NCBI GenBank assembly: GCA_016703425.1
Contig: JADJCA010000002.1
Location: 744,001-808,000 of the forward strand
Reading direction: 5' to 3'
Source of the DNA: Myxococcales bacterium
Lineage (GTDB): Bacteria > Myxococcota_A > Polyangia > Polyangiales > Polyangiaceae
DNA: 64,000 bases
Shown: positions 43,512 to 51,382 of the stretch, piece after piece
Layout of the letters: each line of letters begins with the position of its first letter
How positions within the stretch are numbered: position 1 is the stretch's first letter
Program-made: the position numbers and the translations under genes
Notes under the pieces: generated by a model
Told to the model about the DNA's origin: nothing
What the model saw: only the letters and a program-made list of their open reading frames with translations
Databases searched by the model: none

Positions 43512-45154
43512 GCGTAGGTTCCCGTCACCGCCCCCGTCGCGTCAGCGAAGACGACGCCCGCGTTCGTGTTGACGAAGAGCTTGCCGGCGCCATCACGACC
43601 GAAACAGAACATGGTGCGGTCGGTGCGCACCTCTCGCTGCTTCGTGTCCCAATCGAGCGTCGACCACATGCCCCGAAGGTTGATGCTGCCCTTCGCTGAA
43701 AGCAGCGCGAGCGCGGTGCTCGCCTGCCCCGGCCCCACGTCGATGACGCTGCCCGAGACGAGGCTCTCGAAACCGGCGGAGATGTGCGGACCGTCGAGGA
43801 GTGACTGCTGGCTCGCCGAGGCGACGGCGTAGACGAGCGCGTAGAAGGCTTCGTAGCCGCTGTGGTTCGAGTCGGGCTGCTGGTTGTTGTACTCCTGCCG
43901 GTACCGCAAGATGTACGCGTTAACGTTCGCTTCGATCTCTGGCGAGATCGCGGGCCTGGTTCCGCTGAAGCGCTTTCGGAGCTCGTCGTTGAGACCGATG
44001 ACCGGCTCGTAGGGCGTCACCTCGTGGCTCAGGTTCGAGAGCACGTAGTACGGCTTCGGCGCCGCCGCGGGCCACTCGTCTTCGATGGTGCGGACGTAAT
44101 ACGTCGGGAAGTCCTGGCCCATGGCCACGACGATGACGTGTGGGCGCTCGCTCGCGAGCTTCTGCGCGTGGCCGATGTGATCCACGGTCACGTCGCGCGG
44201 GTTCTCCGCTTGGACCGCGACGAAGTTCGCGCCGTTCGCGAGGGCGCCCTTCCCGTTGAACGTGACGGCCGCGCCGAAGGACTCGGCGTAGGCCTTCGCT
44301 GTGGACGTGCCCTCGGCGAGGCTGGCCACCTTGATGGTAGCGCCCGGTGCGAGACCGAGATCGAGCCGAATCTTCGTCTCGAGCTGTGCGACCCGCCACG
44401 CGGCGAGCTTGCCCTCGGGTGCGATAGGTGGCTGCGTGCGCCACACAAGAGGACCGTCGGGCGCCTTCACCTGCGAGTCCGACGACACGAGGACCACGTT
44501 CTTGCGGGCCGCCTTCTCGGCGACGCGCGCGACGTCTTCGGCGGTGGTGACGAGGACCGCTTGCGCGCCGACGACGTCGACGAGGTGATCGAACATGGCG
44601 CTGGCGTGCGCTGTGTCGTCCCAAGAGTCGCAATGCACAACGGCGAGCGGCCGCCGCTCGGTCCCGACGGTCAGGCCGAGGCCGATGCTCTCGGATAGCT
44701 CGGTGAGGCCGAGGTTCACTCCACGGATGTAGCGCTGGATGTACGGCACCTTGAGAAGTGACTTGTTGTGCTGAAGAACGCTCAGCGGCGAGAGAACGCC
44801 GAGGACGATCGCGTTGGGGTTGTCCCAAGCGCCGGCCACCACGGGGCAGTCCTCGTTCTCCCAAGCGACGCACGGCTCGCCGGCCCGCTTGCACACCGAT
44901 GGCCTTCCGCTGTTGTGCTGCGTGCAAAGCGCGGTGGAGACGCAGCCGTCACCGCCATCGGCACCGACGGGCGTGAAGTTGGCGCGCGGGATGACGCAGA
45001 AGCCGTCTTGGCAGACGCGATTGCGGAGCGAAGGACGACCGTCGCAGTCGGCCGTGGTGCTGCACTGGCGTGGCTCCGCGGTGTCGAGCAAAAGCGTGCA
45101 CCCGGCGAGCGCGAGCGCCGAGGCCACGGCGAAGAGGCGGTAGGCGGGTGCCAT
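43502..45154 (-). CDS. Solute-binding lipoprotein (Leu/Ile/Val-binding type)
   Basis: 550 residues from ATG 45154. Signal FAVASALALAGC. The N-terminal region is Cys-rich (CSTTADCDGRPSLRNRVC). The main body has the periplasmic-binding-protein type 1 pattern used for branched-chain amino acids (AIVLGVLSPLSV, AVLVTTAEDVARVAEKAARKN, VVLVSSDSQ, VIVVAMGQDF). No permease or ATPase gene accompanies it, so it may act as a ligand sensor and not for uptake. Its ATG overlaps the TGA of the TPR gene, implying translational coupling. Confidence 0.8.
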   Translation of the reverse strand: MAPAYRLFAVASALALAGCTLLLDTAEPRQCSTTADCDGRPSLRNRVCQDGFCVIPRANFTPVGADGGDGCVSTALCTQHNSGRPSVCKRAGEPCVAWENEDCPVVAGAWDNPNAIVLGVLSPLSVLQHNKSLLKVPYIQRYIRGVNLGLTELSESIGLGLTVGTERRPLAVVHCDSWDDTAHASAMFDHLVDVVGAQAVLVTTAEDVARVAEKAARKNVVLVSSDSQVKAPDGPLVWRTQPPIAPEGKLAAWRVAQLETKIRLDLGLAPGATIKVASLAEGTSTAKAYAESFGAAVTFNGKGALANGANFVAVQAENPRDVTVDHIGHAQKLASERPHVIVVAMGQDFPTYYVRTIEDEWPAAAPKPYYVLSNLSHEVTPYEPVIGLNDELRKRFSGTRPAISPEIEANVNAYILRYRQEYNNQQPDSNHSGYEAFYALVYAVASASQQSLLDGPHISAGFESLVSGSVIDVGPGQASTALALLSAKGSINLRGMWSTLDWDTKQREVRTDRTMFCFGRDGAGKLFVNTNAGVVFADATGAVTGTYACD

Positions 45155-46170
45155 CAGAACCCCACCGAGAACGTGGCGCTCCGCGCGCCGAGGCGGACCG
45201 CCGGCGTCGTCGGCGCCGCTCGGCCACGCAGGGTCAGGTAGAGCGATACGCCGGCTCCAACCGCGGTCGCGACCATGAGCGCGTCGGTGGCGATGGCGAG
45301 ACCGTTGACCAAACTGCGCTTGCGTTCGAGATCGGCGCCGGCCTCGGCGGGCGAGCCGTCGATGGGGGCTTCGAGCTTGTCTTCGTAGCTCTTCGCAGCG
45401 CCGTTCGCGGCGATGCCAAAGCCCACGGTGCCGGCGGCCAGGGCGCCGGTCGCGATCCACGCCCCTACGGCAACGCCCGACAGGCCGTCGTTCGCGACGA
45501 CGACGTCGGAGGTCGCCTTGACGAGCTCGAGCTCCACCACAGCGGCGTCGCCGCCGGCGAGTTTGACGACGCGCGTAGCCGTGGAAAATCCTGGACGCTG
45601 GGCTGAAATACGAAGCGAGCCCGCGTCGACCACGGCGCGTTCCAAGGGCGCGCGCCCCAGCGGCTGGTCGTTGAGAGTTAGCTCGACGCCCTCCACGTTG
45701 GCGCGCACCGTCAGGGTGCCGACGCGCGTGCGGAGCGTGGCGAGATCGCCTTCGACCTCGGCGCGGCGCGGCACCGGGATCTCGGCGCCACCTTCCTTGA
45801 GGTAGCGCTCAAAGGCCGCGAGGGCTTTCGCGTATTCGCCCAATTGATAGTGAACCTGCGCCGTGTTGTAGAGGACGCGGTAGCTCGGATGGAGCGCGTA
45901 GGCCCGCTCGAGCTCAACGAGCGCGAGCCGGTAGTCGCCCTCGTCGAAGAGCTGAATGCCGCGACGGTAGCGGGCGCGCGCTTCGTCGGCCGCCGCGTCG
46001 GAACCTTCGGCGCTCGGCGGTGCTTGCGCTGGCGGCGCGGCCGGCGCGGCCGGCGCGGACAGGGGCGCAGGCTCGTCGGCCGCGAGCGCGGGAGCCGCCA
46101 CGAAAAAGAGCGTCGCGGCCAGCGAAGCCACTTGCCAGTCGGACACGCCCCGCACGCTTCGACCCGTCAT
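45154..46170 (-). CDS. TPR and PEGA protein, membrane-associated
   Basis: 338 residues with a signal peptide (LAATLFFVAAPALA), a Pro/Ala linker, TPR-like helices (ARYRRGIQLFDEGDYRLAL, VLYNTAQVHYQLGEYAKAL), a PEGA-type beta domain (GTLTVRANVEGVELTLND, GFSTATRVVKL) and two C-terminal hydrophobic segments. TPR-PEGA proteins often accompany Ser/Thr kinases in myxobacteria. ATGA overlap with the LuxR gene upstream and TGATG overlap with the binding protein downstream. Confidence 0.8.
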   Translation of the reverse strand: MTGRSVRGVSDWQVASLAATLFFVAAPALAADEPAPLSAPAAPAAPPAQAPPSAEGSDAAADEARARYRRGIQLFDEGDYRLALVELERAYALHPSYRVLYNTAQVHYQLGEYAKALAAFERYLKEGGAEIPVPRRAEVEGDLATLRTRVGTLTVRANVEGVELTLNDQPLGRAPLERAVVDAGSLRISAQRPGFSTATRVVKLAGGDAAVVELELVKATSDVVVANDGLSGVAVGAWIATGALAAGTVGFGIAANGAAKSYEDKLEAPIDGSPAEAGADLERKRSLVNGLAIATDALMVATAVGAGVSLYLTLRGRAAPTTPAVRLGARSATFSVGF

Positions 46171-46775
46171 CCAGCCCTTCCCAACCGTTCAACGAGCGCA
46201 ACGAGCGCCGTCCGACTCGACACGCCACACTGCTGAAAGAGCTCGTAAAGGTACACCTTGACGGTCGACTCCGCGAGCCGCAGCTCGCCCGCGATCTCGC
46301 GGTTGCTGAGCCCCTGGCGAACCAACTGCGCGAGTTGGAAGCCGCGAAGCGTGACCCCGAACCGCTGCTTCATGCGCTCGTAGAGCTCGCTGTCGCGAAC
46401 CAGCTCTTCACGCAGCCACAGGAGGACGCGCGCCGGCGCGGCGTTCTGCACGACGGCCATGTCAACGTGAACGCCGCCGATACCGATGCCGCCCGGCAAG
46501 GGGAACCGGTCGCTGCGCGCCCCGTCGGCCCCGAGTCCTTCGAGCGCCTCTGCGATCATCGACGGAAGTCTGCCGAGCTCGGTCGGGGCGAGCCGCTCGA
46601 GGAGTCTCCCGGCGCGGGGCGTCGAGAAGATGATCTCGTTGTTCGCTCCGCAGACCAGGAGACCTTCGTCGCTGCGCGCGAGGCTCATCAGGATGATGGC
46701 GCGCCACGCGCGTGCGTCGAGTCGGTCCGCGGGGTCGTTCATCGTGAAGTTCATGGCGATGGGCCGGAGCATCAT
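46167..46775 (-). CDS. LuxR-type transcriptional regulator
   Basis: About 202 residues from ATG 46775 (ATG 46754 also possible; the frame further up is Arg-rich shadow). The N-terminal part may be a PAS-like sensor (EGLLVCGANNEIIFSTPRAG). The C-terminal HTH is LuxR-like: LAQLVRQGLSNREIAGELRLAESTVKVYLYELFQQCGV. No response-regulator receiver domain. First gene of an overlapping operon; it may control the operon or the divergent gene at 47059. Confidence 0.8.
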   Translation of the reverse strand: MMLRPIAMNFTMNDPADRLDARAWRAIILMSLARSDEGLLVCGANNEIIFSTPRAGRLLERLAPTELGRLPSMIAEALEGLGADGARSDRFPLPGGIGIGGVHVDMAVVQNAAPARVLLWLREELVRDSELYERMKQRFGVTLRGFQLAQLVRQGLSNREIAGELRLAESTVKVYLYELFQQCGVSSRTALVALVERLGRAG

Positions 46776-47058
46776 CGAAAGGCGAGGCTGCGAGCCGCGT
46801 GCCACGAGCGGCGTGCCCGCGAGCGCTCGCGTCCCTCGACGTGGGCTCATGCGCGCGCGTCGGCCTGCGCGCGCGCGCGCGCTCCGGCTCGGTCCGGTGC
46901 GCCTCGCCCTGCGCGGTCCTATCCGGCCCGAAGTGGCACAAAAGCCATTCAAGTACGGGGACTTTATGGCGATCGAGCGGGTCGAAACAGCGCGAGGAAG
47001 AAGTTCGCCTGGACGACGTACACCGACATGTCACACCCACCGACCTGGAGGTCTTCCC

Positions 47059-47769
47059 ATGAAGCTCGTTTCGCTCACGCTCGCTCTCGCCCTCGCCGCG
47101 CTCGGCACCATGGCCTGTTCTTCGGCGCCGGAAGAGGAAGCGGTGGGCAGCGACGAGGCCGAAGGCGAGCTCTCCGCCGCAGGGCAAGCGGTCGTGGGCG
47201 CCTACGTCAACGAAGGCAGTGGGGCTCTCCAAGCGCTCGTCATTAAGGCCGACGGCACCTTCTTCGCCGACGTCGACAACGGCATCCGTTGCGTTCGGGC
47301 TCCCTGCCCGGCGACGACGCGCGTCACGGGGACCGTGAAGGCCGGCAAGAAGACCGTCACGCTCAAGGCCAACGAAGACCTCGAGCCCACCGTGGCCTCG
47401 AACTTCGGGCGCTTCTACTACACGCTGTCCGATCCGAACCTTCCGTCGGTGCCGTCGCTCACGCTCACGAAGGGCGCGAACACGCAGGTGCTCACGGTGA
47501 AGACGTCGTATTGCGCGGCGAACAGCGATTGTTACGGCCAATCGATGATCGTGCCGGCCTGCTTCCCGCTGTCGTTCACCTGCGTGAACAACGCCTGCAA
47601 CTTCCGCTGCAGCCCGCCGCCGATGGACATGTGCATCGGTCTCGACCAGACCGACTGCCTCGCGAAGCCGAGCCTCTGCAAGCCGAAGTTCGGCCCGTCG
47701 AGCTGCACGCCAGGCCCCAACCCGCGATGCACGCGCGACATGGTCTACAAGAGCTGCGAGCGAAAGTAG
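47059..47769 (+). CDS. Cys-containing lipoprotein, unknown
   Basis: GGAGG precedes ATG 47059. Signal MKLVSLTLALALAALGTMAC (Cys20), acidic linker, a beta domain (GTFFADVDNGIRCVRAPCPA, VTGTVKAGKKTVTLKAN) and a C-terminal Cys-rich stretch (CVNNACNFRCSPPPMDMC). 236 residues. The IRCVRAPCP segment is seen in several myxobacterial exported proteins. It overlaps the convergent protease gene by 25 bases. Confidence 0.65.
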   Translation: MKLVSLTLALALAALGTMACSSAPEEEAVGSDEAEGELSAAGQAVVGAYVNEGSGALQALVIKADGTFFADVDNGIRCVRAPCPATTRVTGTVKAGKKTVTLKANEDLEPTVASNFGRFYYTLSDPNLPSVPSLTLTKGANTQVLTVKTSYCAANSDCYGQSMIVPACFPLSFTCVNNACNFRCSPPPMDMCIGLDQTDCLAKPSLCKPKFGPSSCTPGPNPRCTRDMVYKSCERK

Positions 47770-48878
47770 GCTCTTCCACTCTCAAGCGCTCGCCGGCGGC
47801 GACGGAGCAGAAGCACCGCCGCCGCCAAAAGCGTTGTTGACCACGACGGCCGTCCCGCATCGGGCGCCGCGACAGCGCACCCGGTAGACGATGCGGTTGA
47901 CATCGGGGCCGGCCCGGCAGCGTCCGCGGGCACACCTGCGTCCGAGGCCCCGGCGGACTGGGGCGCGGTTCCGCCGGCCCACACGGGAAGCGGGTACTCG
48001 CCCGCGCTCGCGGCTTCTTCAGCGCCCGCCACGAGGAACTCTTTGAAGGCGTCGGTGCGCGTGAAGGTGGCCTCCGCGCATCGCGTCGCCGTCTCCGCCG
48101 CGCGCGACAGAACGCCAAAGGTGACGGGCGCGCTCTCGAGGCTCGCCTGCTCGATAGCGCTACCGCCCGAGTCGCCCGTGCAGACGCCTTCCTTGACGAC
48201 GAACTCCGCTGCCGTGATGTCGTAGTCCGCGAGCGAAGAGCACGGGATCGTTTCGTCGCCCGGCGTGCACACGAGCGGGATGTGTTCTCGCAGGTGGCGC
48301 GTCCCCTCGTCGCTCCGACCGGGGCCCGTAATCCCGTAGCCGATGGCCGCGATCTCCGTCTGGTAGCGAGGATGCTCGGTCATCGAAAACTCAACGGCCG
48401 GCGTGATGGGCACGGCTTCGTCGGGCGACACGACGTCCGCGAGCAAGAGCAGCGCAATGTCGTTGCCGCAGAACTTCTTCCCCGAAGGCGTAAGCACCTT
48501 CGCCACCGCGTGGAAGGCCGACGCTTGGCTGGCGACGGCGTCGGTCGTCACGCGGAACGAGGACGGCATCATCGGCGCGCCGAACGTGTCGACGTCGCAA
48601 TCGACGACGTCTCCGCCGCCGGGGCTCACGCAGTGGCGCGCCGTGAGGACCAAATTCGGTGCGATGAGCGCTCCCGAGCAGGTCTCATCGTTGGTCACGA
48701 TGGCGACCGCAAACGTGTGCATCCGATCGACGCTGCCGCCTTGAATGGCGCTCTGCGCCGTGCTGAGCCGCGCACCCTCCCCCGCGTGCGACGTCGCCTT
48801 GAAGGCGCAGCCGACAGAGGCGACGCTGGCAGCGAGTGCGGCGAGAGCGAGGGCCGCTAGCGGAAGACGAGACTGCAC
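47745..48878 (-). CDS. Trypsin-like serine protease with MYXO-CTERM tail
   Basis: 377 residues. The signal may be a lipoprotein type (AASVASVGC) or cleavable. The triad is intact: His82 (LTARHCV), Asp140 (CGNDIALLLL), Ser237 (CTGDSGGS). A Ser/Ala/Pro linker leads to a terminal Cys (STGCAVAAPD), a hydrophobic stretch (TTLLAAAVLLL) and RRRRR. It is clearly a paralogue of the protease at 42354-43511 (shared VLTxRHC, CGNDxALL, GVLSRaae pattern). Surface-anchored digestion of prey or matrix is plausible. Confidence 0.83.
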   Translation of the reverse strand: MQSRLPLAALALAALAASVASVGCAFKATSHAGEGARLSTAQSAIQGGSVDRMHTFAVAIVTNDETCSGALIAPNLVLTARHCVSPGGGDVVDCDVDTFGAPMMPSSFRVTTDAVASQASAFHAVAKVLTPSGKKFCGNDIALLLLADVVSPDEAVPITPAVEFSMTEHPRYQTEIAAIGYGITGPGRSDEGTRHLREHIPLVCTPGDETIPCSSLADYDITAAEFVVKEGVCTGDSGGSAIEQASLESAPVTFGVLSRAAETATRCAEATFTRTDAFKEFLVAGAEEAASAGEYPLPVWAGGTAPQSAGASDAGVPADAAGPAPMSTASSTGCAVAAPDAGRPSWSTTLLAAAVLLLRRRRRALESGRAYFRSQLL

Positions 48879-48968
48879 GGGAGGACCTCGTAGGACGCGA
48901 CGGCGGGCGTTGCCCCAACGACAGCGCGGCGAGAGCGTTCGCGCGCGCGCCGTCGTTGAGACGTTCGC

Positions 48969-49595
48969 TCAGCCGGCCATCTCGGCGGCCATAGCCTTCT
49001 GGTAGGCCGGACGCGCAGCGCAGCGCTTGCTCCAGGCCTCCACGCGCGCGTACGCGCTGAGGTCGAACTTCATGTGGCGTAGCCAATCGGTGAACGAGTT
49101 CACGTGCGTGTCGGCGAGCGTGTAGTCACCGAGCAAGAAGTCCTTGCCGGCGAGCGCCTCGTCGAGGATGCGCAGGCAGTTGTGCGTCTCCGCCTTGCCG
49201 GCCTCGCCGGCCTTCGCGTTTCGCTGGTCCGCTGGATACCACTCGAGGGTGTTGCTGGTGAAGCGACGAACCGCATCACCCAACGTCACGTTGCACCACA
49301 CGATCCACTTCATGGCTTCGGCGCGCTTGGGGCCCGGCGCCGGATAGAGCTTCTTTTCAACGCCGAACGTCTCGCCCAAATACATCGTGATGGCGGCCGA
49401 CTCCCAGATGGGCGTCCCCTCGTGCACGAGCATCGGCACCTTGCCGTTGGGGTTGAGCTTCAAGAACTCAGGCTTCTTGGTGTCGCCTGCCTTGAGGTCG
49501 ACCTTGACTCGTTCGCACGGCACATCGAGTTCCGCAAGAACGAGCGCGGTCATGGAAGCGGTCGACATGGGGGCGTAGAAAAACGTCATGCTCAT
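48969..49595 (-). CDS. Glutathione S-transferase
   Basis: 208 residues: N-terminal thioredoxin-like fold (MTFFYAPMSTASMTALVLAEL, NPNGKVPMLVHEGTPIWESAAITMYL, where ES binds glutathione) and helical C-terminal domain (DFLLGDYTLADTHV). Active-site Tyr/Ser candidates are in YAPMST. ATG 49595 has GGAGGA upstream. It stands alone. Confidence 0.88.
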   Translation of the reverse strand: MSMTFFYAPMSTASMTALVLAELDVPCERVKVDLKAGDTKKPEFLKLNPNGKVPMLVHEGTPIWESAAITMYLGETFGVEKKLYPAPGPKRAEAMKWIVWCNVTLGDAVRRFTSNTLEWYPADQRNAKAGEAGKAETHNCLRILDEALAGKDFLLGDYTLADTHVNSFTDWLRHMKFDLSAYARVEAWSKRCAARPAYQKAMAAEMAG

Positions 49596-49984
49596 GGGGT
49601 GTCCTCCGTGGAAGCGACGCTTGTCCCGCGGCCGCCGCGCGGGGTCAACGGTAGGGGCCTGACGCTGCCGGCCAGAGCGCCGTTTGACATTTCGTGAAGT
49701 CGCGTCATTTTGACCGGGCCATGTTCACGCACGCGTTCCTCTAGGACGAAGCCCCGCGCTCCCTAGCCCGAGTCGACCCGTGAGCGACGGCTCGCGCGAA
49801 CGCGACTTCGAGACGGCCCGAGTTAGGTCGCCGAAGAGACGTCGTTGCGTAGGCGCCCCGCTGGTGTCGGCTCTCCGCTGAACGGCCGCGTCGCGGAGCG
49901 CCCATGGGCCGCATCGCGACGGCTCGCGCCGTTCGAGTCTGTTGCTCGCCCCCCCCCCGCGCGACGCCGCCGGAGAACGTGATC
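49596..49984. other. Intergenic region upstream of hflX, no convincing gene
   Basis: 389 bases between the divergent GST and hflX genes. No frame has protein-like composition with a ribosome-binding site. It holds a 10-base C tract near its right end and should carry both promoters. Confidence 0.5.
49949..49958 (+). repeat. C(10) homopolymer 26 bases before hflX
   Basis: Ten consecutive C residues lie between the probable promoter region and ATG 49985. If the gene were instead started at 49904 the tract would be coding and length changes would shift the frame. Tracts of this length are prone to slippage and to sequencing error. Confidence 0.6.
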
Positions 49985-51382
49985 ATGTTAAAATTCAGCT
50001 CGAATCCCATCGCGGAGCACGCCGAAGTTCCCCTCGCCGACGACGGTCGATGGGAAGAACTGGTGGCCCATTGGCGCTCCCGCAACGTCGGTCGCGAGGC
50101 GCCCAAAACCGAAGGCGGGAGCGACGTCTACGTCGTCTCCGTCGCCACCGAACGCGAACGCGATCCGCACGCCATCGAGGCGCAGCTCGCCGAAATCGTC
50201 AGCCTCGCCGAGAACCAGGGCGATCGCGTCGTGGGGCGGGAGTCGTGTCACCTGCCGAGGCCGCATCCGCGGACGCTCCTGGGCAAGGGCAAGGCGGAAC
50301 AGATCGCGGCCCACGCGCGCGCCTCGGGCGCCACGATGCTCGTCCTCGACGCGGAGCTGACGCCGTCTCAGCTCCGCAACCTCGAAGACGCCATGCTCAT
50401 GCCGGTCTGCGATCGCGAAGCGGTCATCCTCAACGTCTTTCTCAAGCACGCGAGAACGCGGCGGGCGCGCATTCAGGTGGAGCTGGCGCAGCTCGAGTAC
50501 CTGAAGCCGCGCATTCGTGGGGTCGGCATCAACATGGACCAGCAAGCCGCCGGCATGGGCAACGCGCGCGGCCCCGGCGAGACGGCGTCGGAGCTCCTCG
50601 TGCGCAAGTTCGAGACGCGCTCGGCCGAGCTTTCGCGAGCGCTGCGCAAGATCGCCACGACAAGCAGGACGCAACGGCGAGGGCGGGACGAGTGCAAGCG
50701 CGCTGTCTTGGTGGGCTACACGAACGCGGGCAAGACATCGCTCATGAACGCCCTATCAAAGGCGGACCTTTCGGCCCGCGACATGCCCTTCGAGACACTC
50801 GACACAACGTCGCGCTGCCTCACGCGACACGGCGGCGATGTGTTGCTGAGCGACACCGTGGGCTTCATTCGGCGCTTGCCAGAACGACTCCTAGCCAGCT
50901 TCGAGTCGACACTCGCAGAAGTCGCCGAAGCGTCGCTGCTGGTGCTCGTGGTCGATGCGACCGATCGCGAGCGCACGGAGAAGCTCGAGACCACGGTGGC
51001 TCTGCTGGAGAAGCTTGGCGCCGCCGACGTGCCGCGCTTGTACGTCTGGAACAAGGCCGACCAACTCTCGAACCGCGACGACGGCCTCAACGACGGCCCG
51101 CTCGCCCGCATGAGTCAAGAGCACCCGTGGCTGCTCGTAAGCAGCCACAACGCGGCCGACATGGTGGGTCTTCGGGACAAGCTCCTCTCCGCCGTTCGCG
51201 CCGATGAGCAGAGCACGACGGTGCTCGTGCCATACGGTGCCGGCGCCGTCCTATCGGAGATCTACCGCACCGCGCGGGTGCTCTCGAGCGAGGCCACGAA
51301 CGGCGGCCTCATGGTCACGCTCCAAGGTGGAGCAGCCGTCATGGCTCGCGTGCGCGCGAGCCTCGAGGAGTGGACATCATGA
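49985..51382 (+). CDS. hflX: GTPase HflX
   Basis: 465 residues from ATG 49985 (MLKFSSNPIAEH). The N-terminal HflX domain is visible (LLGKGKAEQIAAHARASGA, VCDREAVILNVFLKHARTRRARIQVELAQLEYLKPR, RGPGETASELLVRKFETR). The GTPase domain has G1 GYTNAGKTSL, G3 DTVGFI, G4 NKAD. HflX binds the 50S subunit and splits stalled ribosomes after heat or antibiotic stress. Its stop overlaps the start of the ABC-F gene by the ATGA pattern, coupling two ribosome-linked functions. Confidence 0.93.
   Translation: MLKFSSNPIAEHAEVPLADDGRWEELVAHWRSRNVGREAPKTEGGSDVYVVSVATERERDPHAIEAQLAEIVSLAENQGDRVVGRESCHLPRPHPRTLLGKGKAEQIAAHARASGATMLVLDAELTPSQLRNLEDAMLMPVCDREAVILNVFLKHARTRRARIQVELAQLEYLKPRIRGVGINMDQQAAGMGNARGPGETASELLVRKFETRSAELSRALRKIATTSRTQRRGRDECKRAVLVGYTNAGKTSLMNALSKADLSARDMPFETLDTTSRCLTRHGGDVLLSDTVGFIRRLPERLLASFESTLAEVAEASLLVLVVDATDRERTEKLETTVALLEKLGAADVPRLYVWNKADQLSNRDDGLNDGPLARMSQEHPWLLVSSHNAADMVGLRDKLLSAVRADEQSTTVLVPYGAGAVLSEIYRTARVLSSEATNGGLMVTLQGGAAVMARVRASLEEWTS

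Noticed and set aside
46840..46890. CG-dinucleotide run as a regulatory Z-DNA element
   Set aside because: Short alternating CG runs are expected at this GC content, and a similar one occurs near 38221; no specific signal.
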